Positions 10,346 to 21,155 are shown, counted from the first letter of the stretch. The stretch: 64,000 nt of DNA from Mugil cephalus (GCF_022458985.1 NC_061789.1:15718357-15782356); one strand, 5' to 3'. A program made the numbers and translations. Notes: generated from the letters alone by a model not told the origin.

Positions 10346-10937
10346 TCCCTATAGGACTGAATAAAAGAGCCAATAGGCCATATAAACTGTTTTTCTTGTA
10401 AAGGGTGATTCGATTGTTGCCTCAGAAGGTATGAAGCTGGTTAACCATATGTGTTTCAGCACTTGAAATAACAGATGTCATAAGGAATGCTGTAATGACT
10501 AATCCTTGTAAACGCAATGTTGCCAGTTATGGTGCCTTCTTTGAAAATGTACAATTTGGTATCAACCATATTTCACCATTTTAGATAACAAATGGTATAA
10601 GGGAATGTATTAAGTTATTTACTGTTTTGTAATGACTTATCCTTGTAGACCCAAAATGAGTAGTTTTGTACAGTTTGGTATTAATGGGTGGCGTCATCTG
10701 AAGTTAATGATAACTTTGCATCAAAAATAATCATGTGCCTAAAACTGTCAAGGTTTGCCAATTCACACAAAGTGTGACCAACTTATCTTTCATGTCAGCT
10801 TGTCCAGCCTGGTCATGACTGAAAAGTTGACGAAAATATCACTTGGGTCAAAACGAACTACCTAAAACGTGTTGATTGCGTGTGATCAATTAAATGAAAA
10901 GCCAGTGTGGTCGGTCATTGATAAAGCGGCCCTGAGT

Positions 10938-11195
10938 ATGGAGTTACAACACTGACTTTAATATTTGGCATTGAAAACAGAATTTGGCATTGAGAAAAAC
11001 ATTTGTCATTGTAACACAAGTTGTATTGATATGAAAACAAGTATTGCCATTGAAAAATGTTCAATGATATACCTATATCATATTTATATTATTATGTGTT
11101 TTTCAGTTTCAGTCTTCAGATTTCTTCTTCTTTTCCATCTTTTTTCAGTGTCTGTCTTTTTACAGTGTCGCCTTTTTCAGTCTTATTGAGACTAA
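10938..11195. repeat. 19-bp minisatellite with inverted second half, unit 2
   Basis: Five units of 19-20 bases run from 10962 to about 11060 (TTGGCATTGAAAACAGAAT, TTGGCATTGAGAAAAACAT, TTGTCATTGTAACACAAGT and so on). After a short AT-rich centre, units of opposite polarity follow (TTTTTCAGTGTCTGTC, TTTTTACAGTGTCGCC, TTTTTCAGTCTTATTG). The whole block is therefore an imperfect fold-back structure. Confidence 0.6.
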
Positions 11196-11804
11196 TGGCA
11201 GTGGGCTCTGCTGCCAGCAAAAAATGACAAGGGCGGAACCAGTTCGCCTGGAGCTCCCCAACCACCACAGTATTTCTGTTACTTTGTTTTGCTGTTATTC
11301 ATGTAGAACCTTGCAGCATTAAGGATCGCACAAAGCACAAACATTAACTAAGCTAGCTAATTTCCTAGTAATTTTGTGGTGAGTCGGTCCTTATAAAGCA
11401 TTAGAAAAGAAAGGCAACTACTGTGGAGCCATAACACTGACTTTAATATTTGGAATTTGGTAAGATGTAAGTCAATTGATTACTTTAGTTTTTGAAAAAT
11501 GCATTAAATGGAGTATTATATTGAAAACTTGTCACGAATCTTGGAGTTAAACAGTTCAAGAAAGACCTTCACTGCTGTGATGTTTTATAGTCACGGGTTC
11601 AGTTGAGTTATAGTTTTCCCCAGTAAGGCTCAATTCATCTTTAATTTTAAAAATATCAACATATGTCAAGAATGGGCAAAAGTTAACATCTGTGAACATT
11701 TCGATTTTATTCAATATTCATCATGGGCTGGCCAAGTTGGGCCTTGACATTTCTATGGATGGCATGCTGCATTTTTGCACTACATGCGTTTGGATCGCTG
11801 GATT

Positions 11805-12571
11805 TTAGCGGTATCTCTCGGCCAGAGCCAGAGCCACGTTCTGCAGGAACTTGTCGACGGAGACATGAACCTCTGCAGTGAAGTCTGCAGGGAATAACAT
11901 GGCACACACCAAGATGATGTTGTGGGCCAGGATCTGTTGAATGAGAAACACACATGTAAAGTCAGGAACAAACACCTTTGCATATTGAACGGTAAAAAAC
12001 AAAGCAAGAGAAACTGTGTAATTGATTGTTACATATCTTCACATTTGAGATTTTATGAGCAAAATAAAAACCATACAGCCTATATGGTCGTTTACAACTC
12101 TCGCCTAATAATGATCTAAGCTGTCAGTATTTAAAAATAGTTTGGTGCATTGATCGTTCCTTCAGCTTACCCTGAAGTTGGCAGGGTCCACTCTGAGCTT
12201 GAAGGCATGCAGCTCACTGAGGCTGGACAGACCACCAGTAAGGTCATCAATCTTTCCCACGGCGTCTCCAACTGCAGCCATGATGGTTGCACCATGCTTT
12301 TTCACCTGAGCAGAGCCAGGGCTCAGATCAGTCCAGTGCGAAAAGTAGGTCTTGGTCTGAGGATACGAGGTCAGCATCCTGTTAAAACGAGGATGAACGA
12401 GATGAAAATAGAACAATGTTATTAAGGAATAAAATGAAATTATGTTAAGTGTATGTATTAAAGGAAGAAAACCAACCTGCCAAGAGCCTCAGCTCCAATT
12501 TCAGCGGACTTTGAGGACGCTTTGGCCCAGAAAGCCTTCACCACGGACTTGTCTTTTCCAGAGAGACTCAT
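11805..12571 (-). CDS. alpha-globin 3
   Basis: This is a haemoglobin alpha subunit of 143 residues. Exons (minus) are 12477-12571, 12171-12378 and 11805-11933. The protein is the standard sequence of units 2-5 except for TAEVH in exon 3, shared only with alpha4. All heme contacts seen in the siblings are present. AATAAA is at 11706-11711 (minus). It forms a divergent pair with beta3, with a compact 419 bp between starts. The alpha3/alpha4 similarity suggests that units 3 and 4 are the most recent duplicates. Confidence 0.97.
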
Positions 12572-12990
12572 GTCTGCGTTTTCTTCAAGTAACACTGTTA
12601 TGAAAATGCAGGTAAGGATGGTTTGTAACTGTCCTTTTTTATATGAAACCAAACTGCACCACACCCAGTATCAAACCACACCTCCATAAAGGAAATTGCC
12701 AAAAGCCAGTTTTGGAGATTAACCACTCCCTTTTTTGGGATAGGCTATATATTTTTTATCAGTTTGTACGGTGTTATTTTGTTTTTTTGAACCCGTCACC
12801 CCCAGTACTGGCAATGTTCCGATCTGACTCGCTGTGGGGAGCAACCCATTTTCTCTTCAGCTCTGCTCCAATCAGGTGCTTCCTAGGCTGGGAGGTGTGG
12901 CAATTAGAAATTAATAAAACCTGCAAGAGGCTAATATTTTCGAAAGGATTGCGATCAGATTTTCTGAAAGAACTCCTTAACGTCGTCAAC
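12572..12990. promoter_or_regulatory. Bidirectional alpha3/beta3 promoter region
   Basis: The alpha3 TATA box is at 12635-12643 (minus). The beta3 side has TGACTCG at about 12825-12831, CCAAT at 12868-12872, GGAGGTGTGG at 12891-12900 and TTAATAAAA at 12911-12919. An ATG lies upstream in an open stretch that runs into exon 1 in frame, but the spacing from TATA-like box to the MVEW start matches every other copy, so the globin start is kept. Confidence 0.8.
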
Positions 12991-13628
12991 ATGGTCGAGT
13001 GGACAGATGCAGAGCGCAGCGCCATCACATCCCTGTGGGGAAAGCTCGATGTGGGCGAAATTGGACCCCAGGCTCTGACCAGGTGACTTGTATTTTACTG
13101 TATTCACTCCGATATTATATTAATTCACTTTTTTGACCGTTCTTCTTCTTCTTTTTTTTTGATCTCGGATCATATTGTTTCAGGCTTCTGATTGTGTATC
13201 CCTGGACTCAGAGACACTTTGCGTCCTTCGGCAACTTGTCCAGCAATGCTGCCATCCTCGGAAACCCTAAGGTGGCCCAGCACGGCAAGACAGTGATGGG
13301 TGGGCTGGAAAATGCCGTGAAGAACTTGGACAACATCAAGAGTGCCTATGCCACCCTCAGCACTATGCACTCTGAGAAGCTTCACGTGGATCCTGATAAC
13401 TTCAGGGTAAGTCACTGCTGATGTCTTATTTTCATCATTCTGATCTTTTCAACCATTGTCTTTAATGGCGTTCTCATACGTCCTTTCTCATCGTAGGCTC
13501 TTGCTGAAATCATCAGTGTGTGTGTTGCTGCCAAGTTTGGCCCCAGCGTCTTCACCCCTGGAGTCCAGGAGGCCTGGCAGAAGTTCCTGGCTGTGGTGGT
13601 CTCTGCTCTGGGAAGACAGTACCACTAA
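12991..13628 (+). CDS. beta-globin 3
   Basis: This is a haemoglobin beta subunit of 148 residues. Exons are 12991-13082, 13184-13406 and 13497-13628. It has ALTR at the end of exon 1 (as beta4), a unique SAYATLS before the proximal His, PGVQ in exon 3 (as beta1 and beta4) but FLAVVV (as beta2 and beta5), so its exon 3 is a mosaic of the two types. Distal and proximal His, Ser F9 and QYH end are intact. AATAAA is at 13723-13728. Confidence 0.97.
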
Positions 13629-13960
13629 GGGTCTGGAGAGACTCTTTTGTGTGCAGCAGTCTTTTTTCCAGTATCTAAAAATGTCTCATCTACTGCACTG
13701 AAGCTGTTGCACAAATGCACCTAATAAAAGTCAAATTAACCAAACCTCTTTGTCTGTGATAATTTGCATATTGTGAATATAACTATATTTATTAATCATT
13801 GTGGGATTTCCTTTGTTGCTCGCTCTGCCTATTTTATTTCAATGATACACAAATACCCATAAAGAGTCATAATGAGGGTGTTATATAGTTAGTTAGTGGT
13901 CTTGAAGTGTTTATTATTATTTTCTTCTTTTCTTTCATTTTGAAAAATTGCCAAGTGTTT

Positions 13961-14052
13961 TTCCCCACTGATCCTCAAATATCCGATATGTCTCATTGTG
14001 AGCAACAACCCATCTTCTCATCGACTCTGCTCCAATCAGGTGCTTCTACCAG
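13961..14052 (+). pseudogene. Fossil beta-globin promoter, unit 3
   Basis: This is essentially the same sequence as the unit-2 relic, with an intact CTCCAATCAGGTGCTTC core. It descends from the same ancestral dead beta copy. No exon follows. Confidence 0.7.
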
Positions 14053-14205
14053 TTCTGAGATGATGACTCTGCTGGACATTTTCCTTTCGAAGGGAAACCA
14101 GCTTGATGTATTTTCATCTGTTTCACTAAGTTTCCTTGGCCGATCACTGCGTCTCCAATCCTTAAAAAAAATCCCTGACTATGTGCAAGTGTACCCGTAA
14201 GGATT
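14053..14205 (-). mobile_element. Tc1-like transposase scrap, unit 3
   Basis: The minus strand holds the same SEADEN...KMSSRVIISELVEA reading as in unit 2, diverged by a few bases. It is a passenger of the unit duplication rather than an independent insertion. Confidence 0.35.
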
Positions 14206-14865
14206 GATGCAGGTTTGATGGCTTTTCCCTATAGGACTGAATAAAAGAGCCAATAGGCCATATAAATTGTTTTTCTTGTAAAGGGTGATTCAATTGTTGC
14301 CTCAGAAGGTATGAAGCTGGTTAACCATATGTGTTTCAGCACTTGAAATAACAGATGTCATAAGGAATGCTGTAATGACTAATCCTTGTAAACGCAATGT
14401 TACCAGTTATGGTGCCTTCATTGAAAATATACAATTTGGTAGCAACCATATTTCACCATTTTAGATAACAAATGGTATAAGGGAATGTATTAAGTTATTT
14501 ACTGTTTTGTAATGACTTATCCTTGTAGACCCAAAATGAGTAGTTTGTACAGTTTGGTATTAATGGGTGGCATCATCTGAAGTTAATGATAACATGGCAT
14601 CAAAAATAATCATGTGCCCAAACCTGATAAGGTTTGCCAATTCACACCAAGTGTGACCAACTTATCTTTCATGTCAGCTTGTCCAGCCTGGTCATGACTG
14701 AAAAGTTGACGAAAACATCACTTGGACGAAATGTTTTTTATCACTGATCTATGGAGCATTATTAAACTTCTAAATTAAAACGAATCACCTAAAACTTGTT
14801 GATTGCGTGTGATCAATTAAATGAAAAGCCAGTTTGGTCAGTCATTGATAAAGTGGCCCTGAGTA

Positions 14866-15140
14866 TGGAGTTACAACACTGACTTTAATATTTGGCATTG
14901 AAAACAGAATCTTTCGCACTGAAAAAAGAATTTGGCATTGACAATAATATTTGTCATTGTAACACAAGTTGTATTGATACGAAAACAAGTATTGCCATTG
15001 AAAAATGTTCAATGATATACCTATATCATATTGATATTATTATGTGTTTTTCAGTTTCAGTCTTCAGATTTGTTCTTCTTGTCCATCTTTTTTCAGTGTC
15101 TGTCTTTTTACAGTGTTGCCTTTTTCAGTCTTATTGAGAC
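14866..15140. repeat. 19-bp minisatellite with inverted second half, unit 3
   Basis: Six units of about 19-20 bases (14892-15010) are followed by inverted-polarity TTTTTCAGTGTCTGTC-type units to about 15140. It is collinear with the unit-2 and unit-4 arrays. Confidence 0.6.
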
Positions 15141-15743
15141 TAACAGCAGTGGGCTCTGCTGCCAGCAAAAACTGACAAGGGCAGAACCAGTTCGCCTGGA
15201 GCTCCCCAACCACCAGTATTTCTGTTACTTTGTTTTGTTGTTATTCATGTAGAACCTTGCAGCATTAAGGATCGCACAAAGCACAAACAATAACTAAGCT
15301 AGCTAATTTCCTAGTAATTTTGCAGTGAGTAGGTCCTTATAAAGCATTAGAAAAGAAAGGCTATGGAGCCACAACACTGACTTTAATATTTGGAATTTGG
15401 CAAGATTGATATCAATTGATTACTTTAGTTTTTGAAAAATGCATTAAATGGAGTATTATATTGAAAACTTGTCACAATTCTTGGAGTTAAATAGTTAAAG
15501 AAAAAGTTCACTACTGTGATGTTTTATAGTCACGGGTTCAGTTGAGTTATAGTTTTCCCCAGTAAGGCTCAATTCATCTTTAATTTAAAAAATATCAACT
15601 TATGTCAAGAATGGGCAAAAGACAACATCTGTGAACATTTCGATTTTATTCAATATTCATCATGGGCTGCCCAAGTTGGGCTTTGACATTTCTGTGGATG
15701 GCATGCTGCATTTTTGCACTACATGCGTTTGGATCGCTGGATT

Positions 15744-16511
15744 TTAGCGGTATCTCTCGGCCAGAGCCAGGGCCACGTTCTGCAGGAACTTGTCGACGGA
15801 GACATGAACCTCTGCAGTGAAGTCTGCAGGGAATAACATGGCACACACCAAGATGATGTTGTGGGCCAGGATCTGTTGAATGAGAAACACACATGTAAAG
15901 TCAGGAACAAACACCTTTGCATATTGAACGGTAAAAAATAAAGCAAGAGAAACTGTGTAATTGATTGTGACATATCTTCACATTTGAGATATTTTGAGCA
16001 AAATAAAAACCATACAGTCTATTTGGTCGTTTACAACTCTCGCCTAATAATGATCTAAGCTGTCAGTATTTAAAACTAGTTTGGTTCAATGATCATTCCT
16101 TCAGCTTACCCTGAAGTTGGCAGGGTCCACTCTGAGCTTGAAGGCATGCAGCTCACTGAGGCTGGACAGACCACCAGTAAGGTCATCAATCTTTCCCACG
16201 GCGTCTCCAACTGCAGCCATGATGGTTGCACCATGCTTTTTCACCTGAGCAGAGCCAGGGCTCAGATCAGTCCAGTGCGAAAAGTAGGTCTTGGTCTGAG
16301 GATACGAGGTCAGCATCCTGTCAAAACGAGGATGAACGAGATGAAAATAGAACAATGTTATTAAGGAAGAAAATAAAAATTATGTTAAGTCTTTGTATTA
16401 AAGGAAGAAAACCAACCTGCCAAGAGCCTCAGCTCCAATTTCAGCGGACTTTGAGGACGCTTTGGCCCAGAAAGCCTTCACCACGGACTTGTCTTTTCCA
16501 GAGAGACTCAT
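15744..16511 (-). CDS. alpha-globin 4
   Basis: This is a haemoglobin alpha subunit of 143 residues. Exons (minus) are 16417-16511, 16110-16317 and 15744-15872. The protein appears identical to alpha3 (TAEVH type); differences are silent, such as GCC for Ala near the C-terminus. AATAAA is at 15645-15650 (minus). It is divergent from beta4 with 420 bp between starts. Confidence 0.97.
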
Positions 16512-16931
16512 GTCTGCGTTTTCTTCAAGTAACACTGTTATGAAAATGCAGGTAAGGATGGTTTGTAACTGTCCTTTTTTTATATGGAACCAAACTGCAC
16601 CACACCCAGTATCAAACCACACCTCCATAAAGGAAATTGCCAAAAGCCAGTTTTGGAGATTAACCACTCCCTTTTTTTGGGATAGGCTATATATTTTTTA
16701 TCAGTTTGTACGGTGTTATTTTGTTTTTTTGGATCGTCACCCCCAGTACTGGCAATGTTCCGATCTGACTCGCTGTGGGGAGCAACCCATTTTCTCTTCA
16801 GCTCTGCTCCAATCAGGTGCTTCCTAGGCTGGGAGGTGTGGCAATTAGAAATTAATAAAACCTGCAAGAGACTGACATTTGCAAAAGGATTGCGATCAGA
16901 TTTTCTGAAAGAACTCCTTAACGTCGTCAAC
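16512..16931. promoter_or_regulatory. Bidirectional alpha4/beta4 promoter region
   Basis: The alpha4 TATA box is at 16576-16584 (minus). The beta4 side has TGACTCG near 16765-16771, CCAAT at 16809-16813, GGAGGTGTGG at 16832-16841 and TTAATAAAA at 16852-16860. The layout is the same as for pair 3, consistent with recent duplication. Confidence 0.8.
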
Positions 16932-17575
16932 ATGGTTGAGTGGACAGATGCAGAGCGCAGCGCCATCACATCCCTGTGGGGAAAGATTGATGTGGGCGAA
17001 ATTGGACCCCAGGCTCTGACCAGGTGACTTGTATTTTATTGTATCACTCTGATATTATATTAATTCACTTTTTTTGACCTTTCTTCTTCTTTCTTTTTTT
17101 TTTTTTTGATCTTGGATCATATTGTTTCAGGCTTCTGATTGTGTATCCCTGGACTCAGAGACACTTTGCGTCCTTCGGCAACTTGTCCAGCAATGCTGCC
17201 ATCCTCGGAAACCCTAAGGTGGCCCAGCACGGCAAGACAGTGATGGGTGGGCTGGAAAATGCCGTGAAGAACTTGGACAACATCAAGAGTGCCTATGCCA
17301 GCCTCAGCACTATGCACTCTGAGAAGCTTCACGTGGATCCTGATAACTTCAGGGTAAGTCACTGCTGATGTCTTATTTTTATCATTCTGATCTTTTCAAC
17401 CACTGTCTTTAATGCTGTTCTCATACGTTCTTTCTCATCGTAGGCTCTTGCTGAAATCATCAGTGTGTGTGTTGCTGCCAAGTTTGGCCCCAGCGTCTTC
17501 ACCCCTGGAGTCCAGGAGGCCTGGCAGAAGTTCCTGGGTGCGGTGGTCTCTGCTCTGGGAAGACAGTACCACTAA
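16932..17575 (+). CDS. beta-globin 4
   Basis: This is a haemoglobin beta subunit of 148 residues. Exons are 16932-17023, 17131-17353 and 17444-17575. Exon 1 has a unique Ile in WGKIDVG and ALTR as in beta3. Exon 3 carries PGVQ and FLGAVV and the 3'UTR carries TCTTTAAAGCAGTAT, both shared with the divergent beta1 and not with beta2, beta3 or beta5. The gene therefore looks like a recombinant or retains an ancestral 3' end. Heme and C-terminal residues are intact. AATAAA is at 17670-17675. Confidence 0.97.
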
Positions 17576-17699
17576 GGGTCTGGAGAGACTCTTTTGTGTG
17601 CAGCAGTCTTTAAAGCAGTATGTAAAAAATCCTCATCTACTGCATTGAAGCGTTTGCACAAATGCACCTAATAAAAGTAAAATTAAACAAACCTCTTTA

Positions 17700-17952
17700 T
17701 CTGTGATCATTTGCATATTGTGAATATAGCTATATTTATCATTCATTGTGGGATTTCCTTTGTTGCTCACTCTGCCTAGTTTATTTATATGATACACAGA
17801 AATACCCATAAACAGTTATAATGAGGGTGTGATTTAGGAGTTAGGAGAAGAACAATCAGATTTTTTGGTTGTTCAGTTCCTGTCTATTAGATCTGCACTT
17901 TCATTCAGTGAAACTGAACCTTATTAGACCATCAGTCCACTACAACAGTTAT
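17700..17952. repeat. Unit-4 spacer, proximal part (left flank of the Tc1 insertion)
   Basis: This stretch aligns with the beta1 and beta5 downstream sequences (TGAGGGTGTGAT.TAG..., ATTAGATCT.CACTTTCA.TCAGTG, CCA.CAGTCCACTACAAC). At 17948-17952 (GTTAT) the alignment is interrupted by the Tc1-like element and resumes at 19415. Confidence 0.65.
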
Positions 17953-19414
17953 TTATTGTTGAACTGTGGTTCAACAGAATAAAAAAAAAAAAAAAACTCA
18001 TTAAACAGTCCTGGACAAAAATTATGCTACCCCTAGAAAAGACTGAAAATAATGTGACCAAAAGGACATGTGAAATCAAGGTGTGTCCACTAATTAGCAT
18101 TGCATCTGTCCACAATCTTGTAATCAGTCAGTGGGCCTATATATAGGGCTATAGGTAGTCACTGTGCTGTTTGGTGACATGGTGTGTACCACACTCAACA
18201 TGGACCAGAGGAAGCGAAGGAAAGAGTTGTCTCAGGAGATTAGAAAGAAAATTATAGACAAGCATGTTAAAGGTAACGGCTATAAGACCAACTCCAAGCA
18301 GCTTGATGTTCCTGTGACTACAATTGCACATATTATTCAGAAATTTAAGATCCATGGGACTGTAGCCAACCTCCCTGGACGTGGCTGCAGGAGGAAAATT
18401 GATGAATCAAAGAGATGGATAATACAAATGGTGATAAGAGATCCCAGAAAAACTTATAAAGAGATTATGGGTGAACTTCAAGCATCAAGAACATGAGTGT
18501 CAGATGACCATCCGTCGTTGTTCGAGCCAAAGTGGACTTTAAGGGAGATGACCAAGGAGGACACCATTGTTGAAAACAAATCGTAAAAAAAAGCCAGACT
18601 GGAATTTGCCAAACTACATGTAGACAAGCCACAAGGCTTCTGGGAGAACGTCCTATGGAAAGATGATACAAAAATGGAACTTTTTGCCAAGGCAAATCCG
18701 CTCTATGTTCACAGACGGAAAAATGAAGCATATCAAGAAAAGAAACGTGGAGGAGGCTCTGGTTTGTTCTGGGGCTGCTTTGCTGCATCTGGCACAGGGT
18801 GTCTTGAATCTGTGCGGGGTACAATTAAATCTCAAGACTATCAAGGGATTCTAGAGAGAAATGTACTGCCCAGCGTCTGAAAGCTTGGTCTCAGTCGAAT
18901 GTCGTGGGTCTTGCAACAGGATAATGACCCAAAACACACAGCTACAAACACCCAAGAATTGCTAAGAGGAAAACATCGGACTATTCTGAAGTGGCCTTCT
19001 ATGAGCCCTGACCTCAATCCTATGAAGCATGTTTGGAAGGAGCTGAAACATTCTGTCTGGAAAAGGCACCCTTCTAACCTGAGACAACTGGAGCTGTTTG
19101 CTCATGAGGAGTGGGCCAAAATACCGGCTGAGAGGTGCAGAAGACTCATTGACAGTTACAGGAAACGTTTCATTGCAGTGATTGCCTCAAAAGGTTGTGC
19201 AACAAAATATTATGTGTACCATAATTTTTGTCCAGACTTGTTTAATGAGAATAAATTTTTAAATAATTCTGTTGAACCACGGTTCAAAATCAATATTGGA
19301 TTTTCATTTGTTCAGTTTCATAGAACTTTTACTTTTGTCAAATTCAAGTTATTTTTGTGGCAATTGTGGTTTTTTTCTTTAACTGAGAGATACCAACAAT
19401 TTTGTCCACGTGTG
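17953..19414 (+). mobile_element. Tc1-like DNA transposon, decayed, in spacer 4
   Basis: This is a DD34E Tc1/mariner transposon. The right inverted repeat ends in ...TTTTGTCCACGTGTG, followed by the TA target. The left side lacks the outer part of the repeat and starts inside it; GTGGTTCAACAGAAT and CTGGACAAAAATTAT of the left match the right end in reverse. The plus-strand transposase starts MDQRKRRKELSQEIRKK at 18200, with a helix-turn-helix and PGRG hook. Catalytic block 1 reads LWKDDTKMELF, block 2 QQDNDPKHTA and block 3 PDLNPMKHVWKEL, where Lys replaces the expected catalytic Glu. The frame is broken by stops near 18494, 18584 and 18878, with a shift around 18500-18530. It is dead and non-mobile. 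Confidence 0.9.
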
Positions 19415-19536
19415 TAGTTACGGGCTCTGACTTTAGAAAGAAATGTGGGTAAAATACAATAGCCAATAGGCTATAGCAGTACATAAACTCTTCTTCTTGT
19501 AAAAGATGATTTGATTGTACCTCAGAAAGCATGAAG
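19415..19536. repeat. Unit-4 spacer, resumed after the Tc1 insertion
   Basis: TAGTTACGGGCTCTGACTTT continues the spacer exactly as at 25626 in unit 5, followed by AGCCAATAGGCTATAGCAGT and ACATAAAC, homologous to 3928-3955 in unit 1. Confidence 0.7.
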
Positions 19537-21155
19537 CCCAGATTCTCAGAGGTGTTCAGGTCTGGACTCTGTGGTGGCCAATCCATGTGTGGAAAATTAT
19601 GTCTTATGCTCCCTGAACCACTCTTTCACAATTTGAGCCCAATGAATCCTGGATTTAACATCTTCGAATTAGGGGTGGGTGATATGGCAAAAATATCATA
19701 CCACGATTTATTTTTTTAAAAAATAAAATCACGATTTCGATTTTATCACGATCGTAAATTGGAAAAATGAAAAACAGACAATTTAGTCCAAAGAACCTTT
19801 CTTAACTGATTTTATTTTAAATAATCGCAGTTTTGCCTGCACGTGCAAACAAGTTTAAGAGGCATGGCATGGCAGTGTTGTACAAGTATTTTCGGCTGGG
19901 CAGGTCGTACCGTGGGTCAACTACTTTAAGCACACGTTTGAACCCCTCGTTTTCTACCGTCTTGAACGATACCACATCTTTTTCAAGATGAAAGGTAACT
20001 GCTTCTGTTACCTCTTTCCATCGCTGGCTTGACTTGTCATACGGAGGGCCTTTGTTAAATGTCTGTGTTAATGTTGACTGTTTCGGTGTTATGCTAGCTG
20101 CTGCCTCTGCCTGCGGTGCCGCCGGACCCCTCCCTGTTTGGCTCTCAGCATATTGTTTGGGATGCTCCCTCTTCAAATGATTGAGCAGGTTTGTCGTGTT
20201 GCCACCCGACGTGCGAATCTGTTTTGTGCAAACTTTGCACAGAACATTTTCCTGCGCTTCATCAGTTGAGCAAAATCCAAACCTATTCCATATAATGGAA
20301 GTGTTTTGTTTTTTTTAGTGACCAACTCCGTTTGGCTTTCAGCCATGGCTCTCCATGCGGCTACCGCTACACACATAAATAAGAAGGGATAAGAAAGCGC
20401 GTCACTGCCCCTAGTTCGCTATGATTGGTCGGTCAGGTTGACGACGTAATACGTCTGGTGCGTCGGTGCATCAGCATAGGACTGCAATTTATAGAATGTG
20501 CTCTAGACGATCCAACGATCTCTGCAGTTTGACAGATCGTCTTCACGTTGGAATCGTTCACGATTTAATATCGTCATATCGCCCACCCCTACTTCGAATA
20601 TGTTCATGCCACCAGGAAAGAAAAAAGACATTGATGGAATAACCTGGTCATTCAGTATTATCAGGTAGTCAGCTGACCTTATTCTTTAAGTATAATGCTG
20701 CTGAACCTAGACCCAACCAATTACATCACTAGATCACAGCACTGCCCCCACAGGCTTGTACATTAGGCACTAAGCACGATAGGTACATCGCTTCATCTGC
20801 CTCTTTTCTTACCCTGGTGCACCCATCACGATGGTTCCCCACTATCCTTCCAGTATTTGATAATATCTTGGACAGTTCTTAACCCACTTTTGGTAGTTTC
20901 TGCCTCAATCTCATTACATCTTTTCTCTTCTTGATACATGCCAATGATTTGACCCTTCTCAAACATCGATATGGTTGTTTAAGAAATGAGAAGGTACTTT
21001 TTTTGGCCATTCTGTGTATTTCTGTTTCGAAATAGCAACTTTTTATTCTGGCTTCAGTGAACATTCATGCAAAACGTCCACCCTTAATTTGGTATTGTAA
21101 CTTTACTTACTTCTACGTCTAGCTTCCGTCTCATGTGGTTTTTGTGACAGGTTAC
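19537..21155 (-). mobile_element. Older Tc1-like element copy interrupted by a hAT insertion
   Basis: This is a minus-strand Tc1-like copy of a second family. Its transposase N-terminus starts at 21010 (MAKKST...) and continues in another frame as KGQIIGMYQEE...LRTVQDIIKYWKDSGEPS, a Tc1-type helix-turn-helix; the C-terminal part (IHWAQIVKEWF reading) lies at the left end. The middle of the gene is deleted between about 20815 and 20830, and frames are broken, so it is inactive. A 922 bp hAT element sits at 19670-20591 within it. A truncated relative is at 26024-26340, so the insertion predates separation of units 4 and 5 or was copied with them. Outer ends are approximate. Confidence 0.75.
19670..20591 (-). 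mobile_element. hAT transposon, internally deleted derivative with BED finger
   Basis: This element has terminal inverted repeats of the form TAGGGGTGGGYGATATG and a perfect 8 bp target duplication, CTTCGAAT, at 19662-19669 and 20592-20599, as expected for hAT. On the minus strand the reading starts MAESQTELVTKKN at 20346. After one frameshift in an A-tract it continues as IIWNRFGFCSTDEAQENVLC, then C-x2-C and NHLKREH, which is a BED zinc finger. It runs on as KQSTLTQTF and VLKVVDPRYDLPSRKY to a stop near 19817. The catalytic core is missing, so it depended on an autonomous partner. Both ends look intact. Confidence 0.9.

Larger units (their letters stand above)
9850..11640. repeat. Tandemly duplicated intergenic spacer, unit 2
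   Basis: This spacer is nearly identical to 13735-15595 and to 21150-23110, base for base over most of its length, so it was duplicated together with the globin pair (period about 3.95 kb between units 2, 3 and 4). It contains, in order, a decayed beta promoter, a Tc1-like scrap, a GAATAAAAGAGCCAATAGG motif, the 19-bp minisatellite and the repeated string GGAG(C/T)(C/T)A(T/C)AACACTGAC at about 10938 and 11420. No gene is present. Confidence 0.8.
13735..15595. repeat. Tandemly duplicated intergenic spacer, unit 3
   Basis: This is the near-identical counterpart of the unit-2 spacer, with the same order of elements: fossil beta promoter, Tc1-like scrap, CCAAT/TATA-like motif, minisatellite and paired GGAG.CA.AACACTGAC strings (about 14866 and 15362). 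Relative to unit 2 it has an extra minisatellite unit (TTTCGCACTGAAAAAAGAAT) and a few small indels. No gene is seen. Confidence 0.8.

Noticed and set aside
10938-11450. The two GGAG(C/T)CATAACACTGAC strings flanking about 480 bases in each spacer, considered as terminal repeats of an inserted element
   Set aside because: The shared stretch is only about 30-35 bases, has no target duplication and no coding content between; more likely part of the minisatellite-related repeat.
12643-13086. 147-codon frame running through the alpha3/beta3 promoter into beta3 exon 1
   Set aside because: The upstream part is promoter DNA (CCAAT, CACC, TATA-like) that happens to lack stops; the MVEW start is conserved in all copies.
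18465-18824. Minus-strand open frame across the Tc1-like element
   Set aside because: It is antisense to a clear transposase reading on the plus strand.
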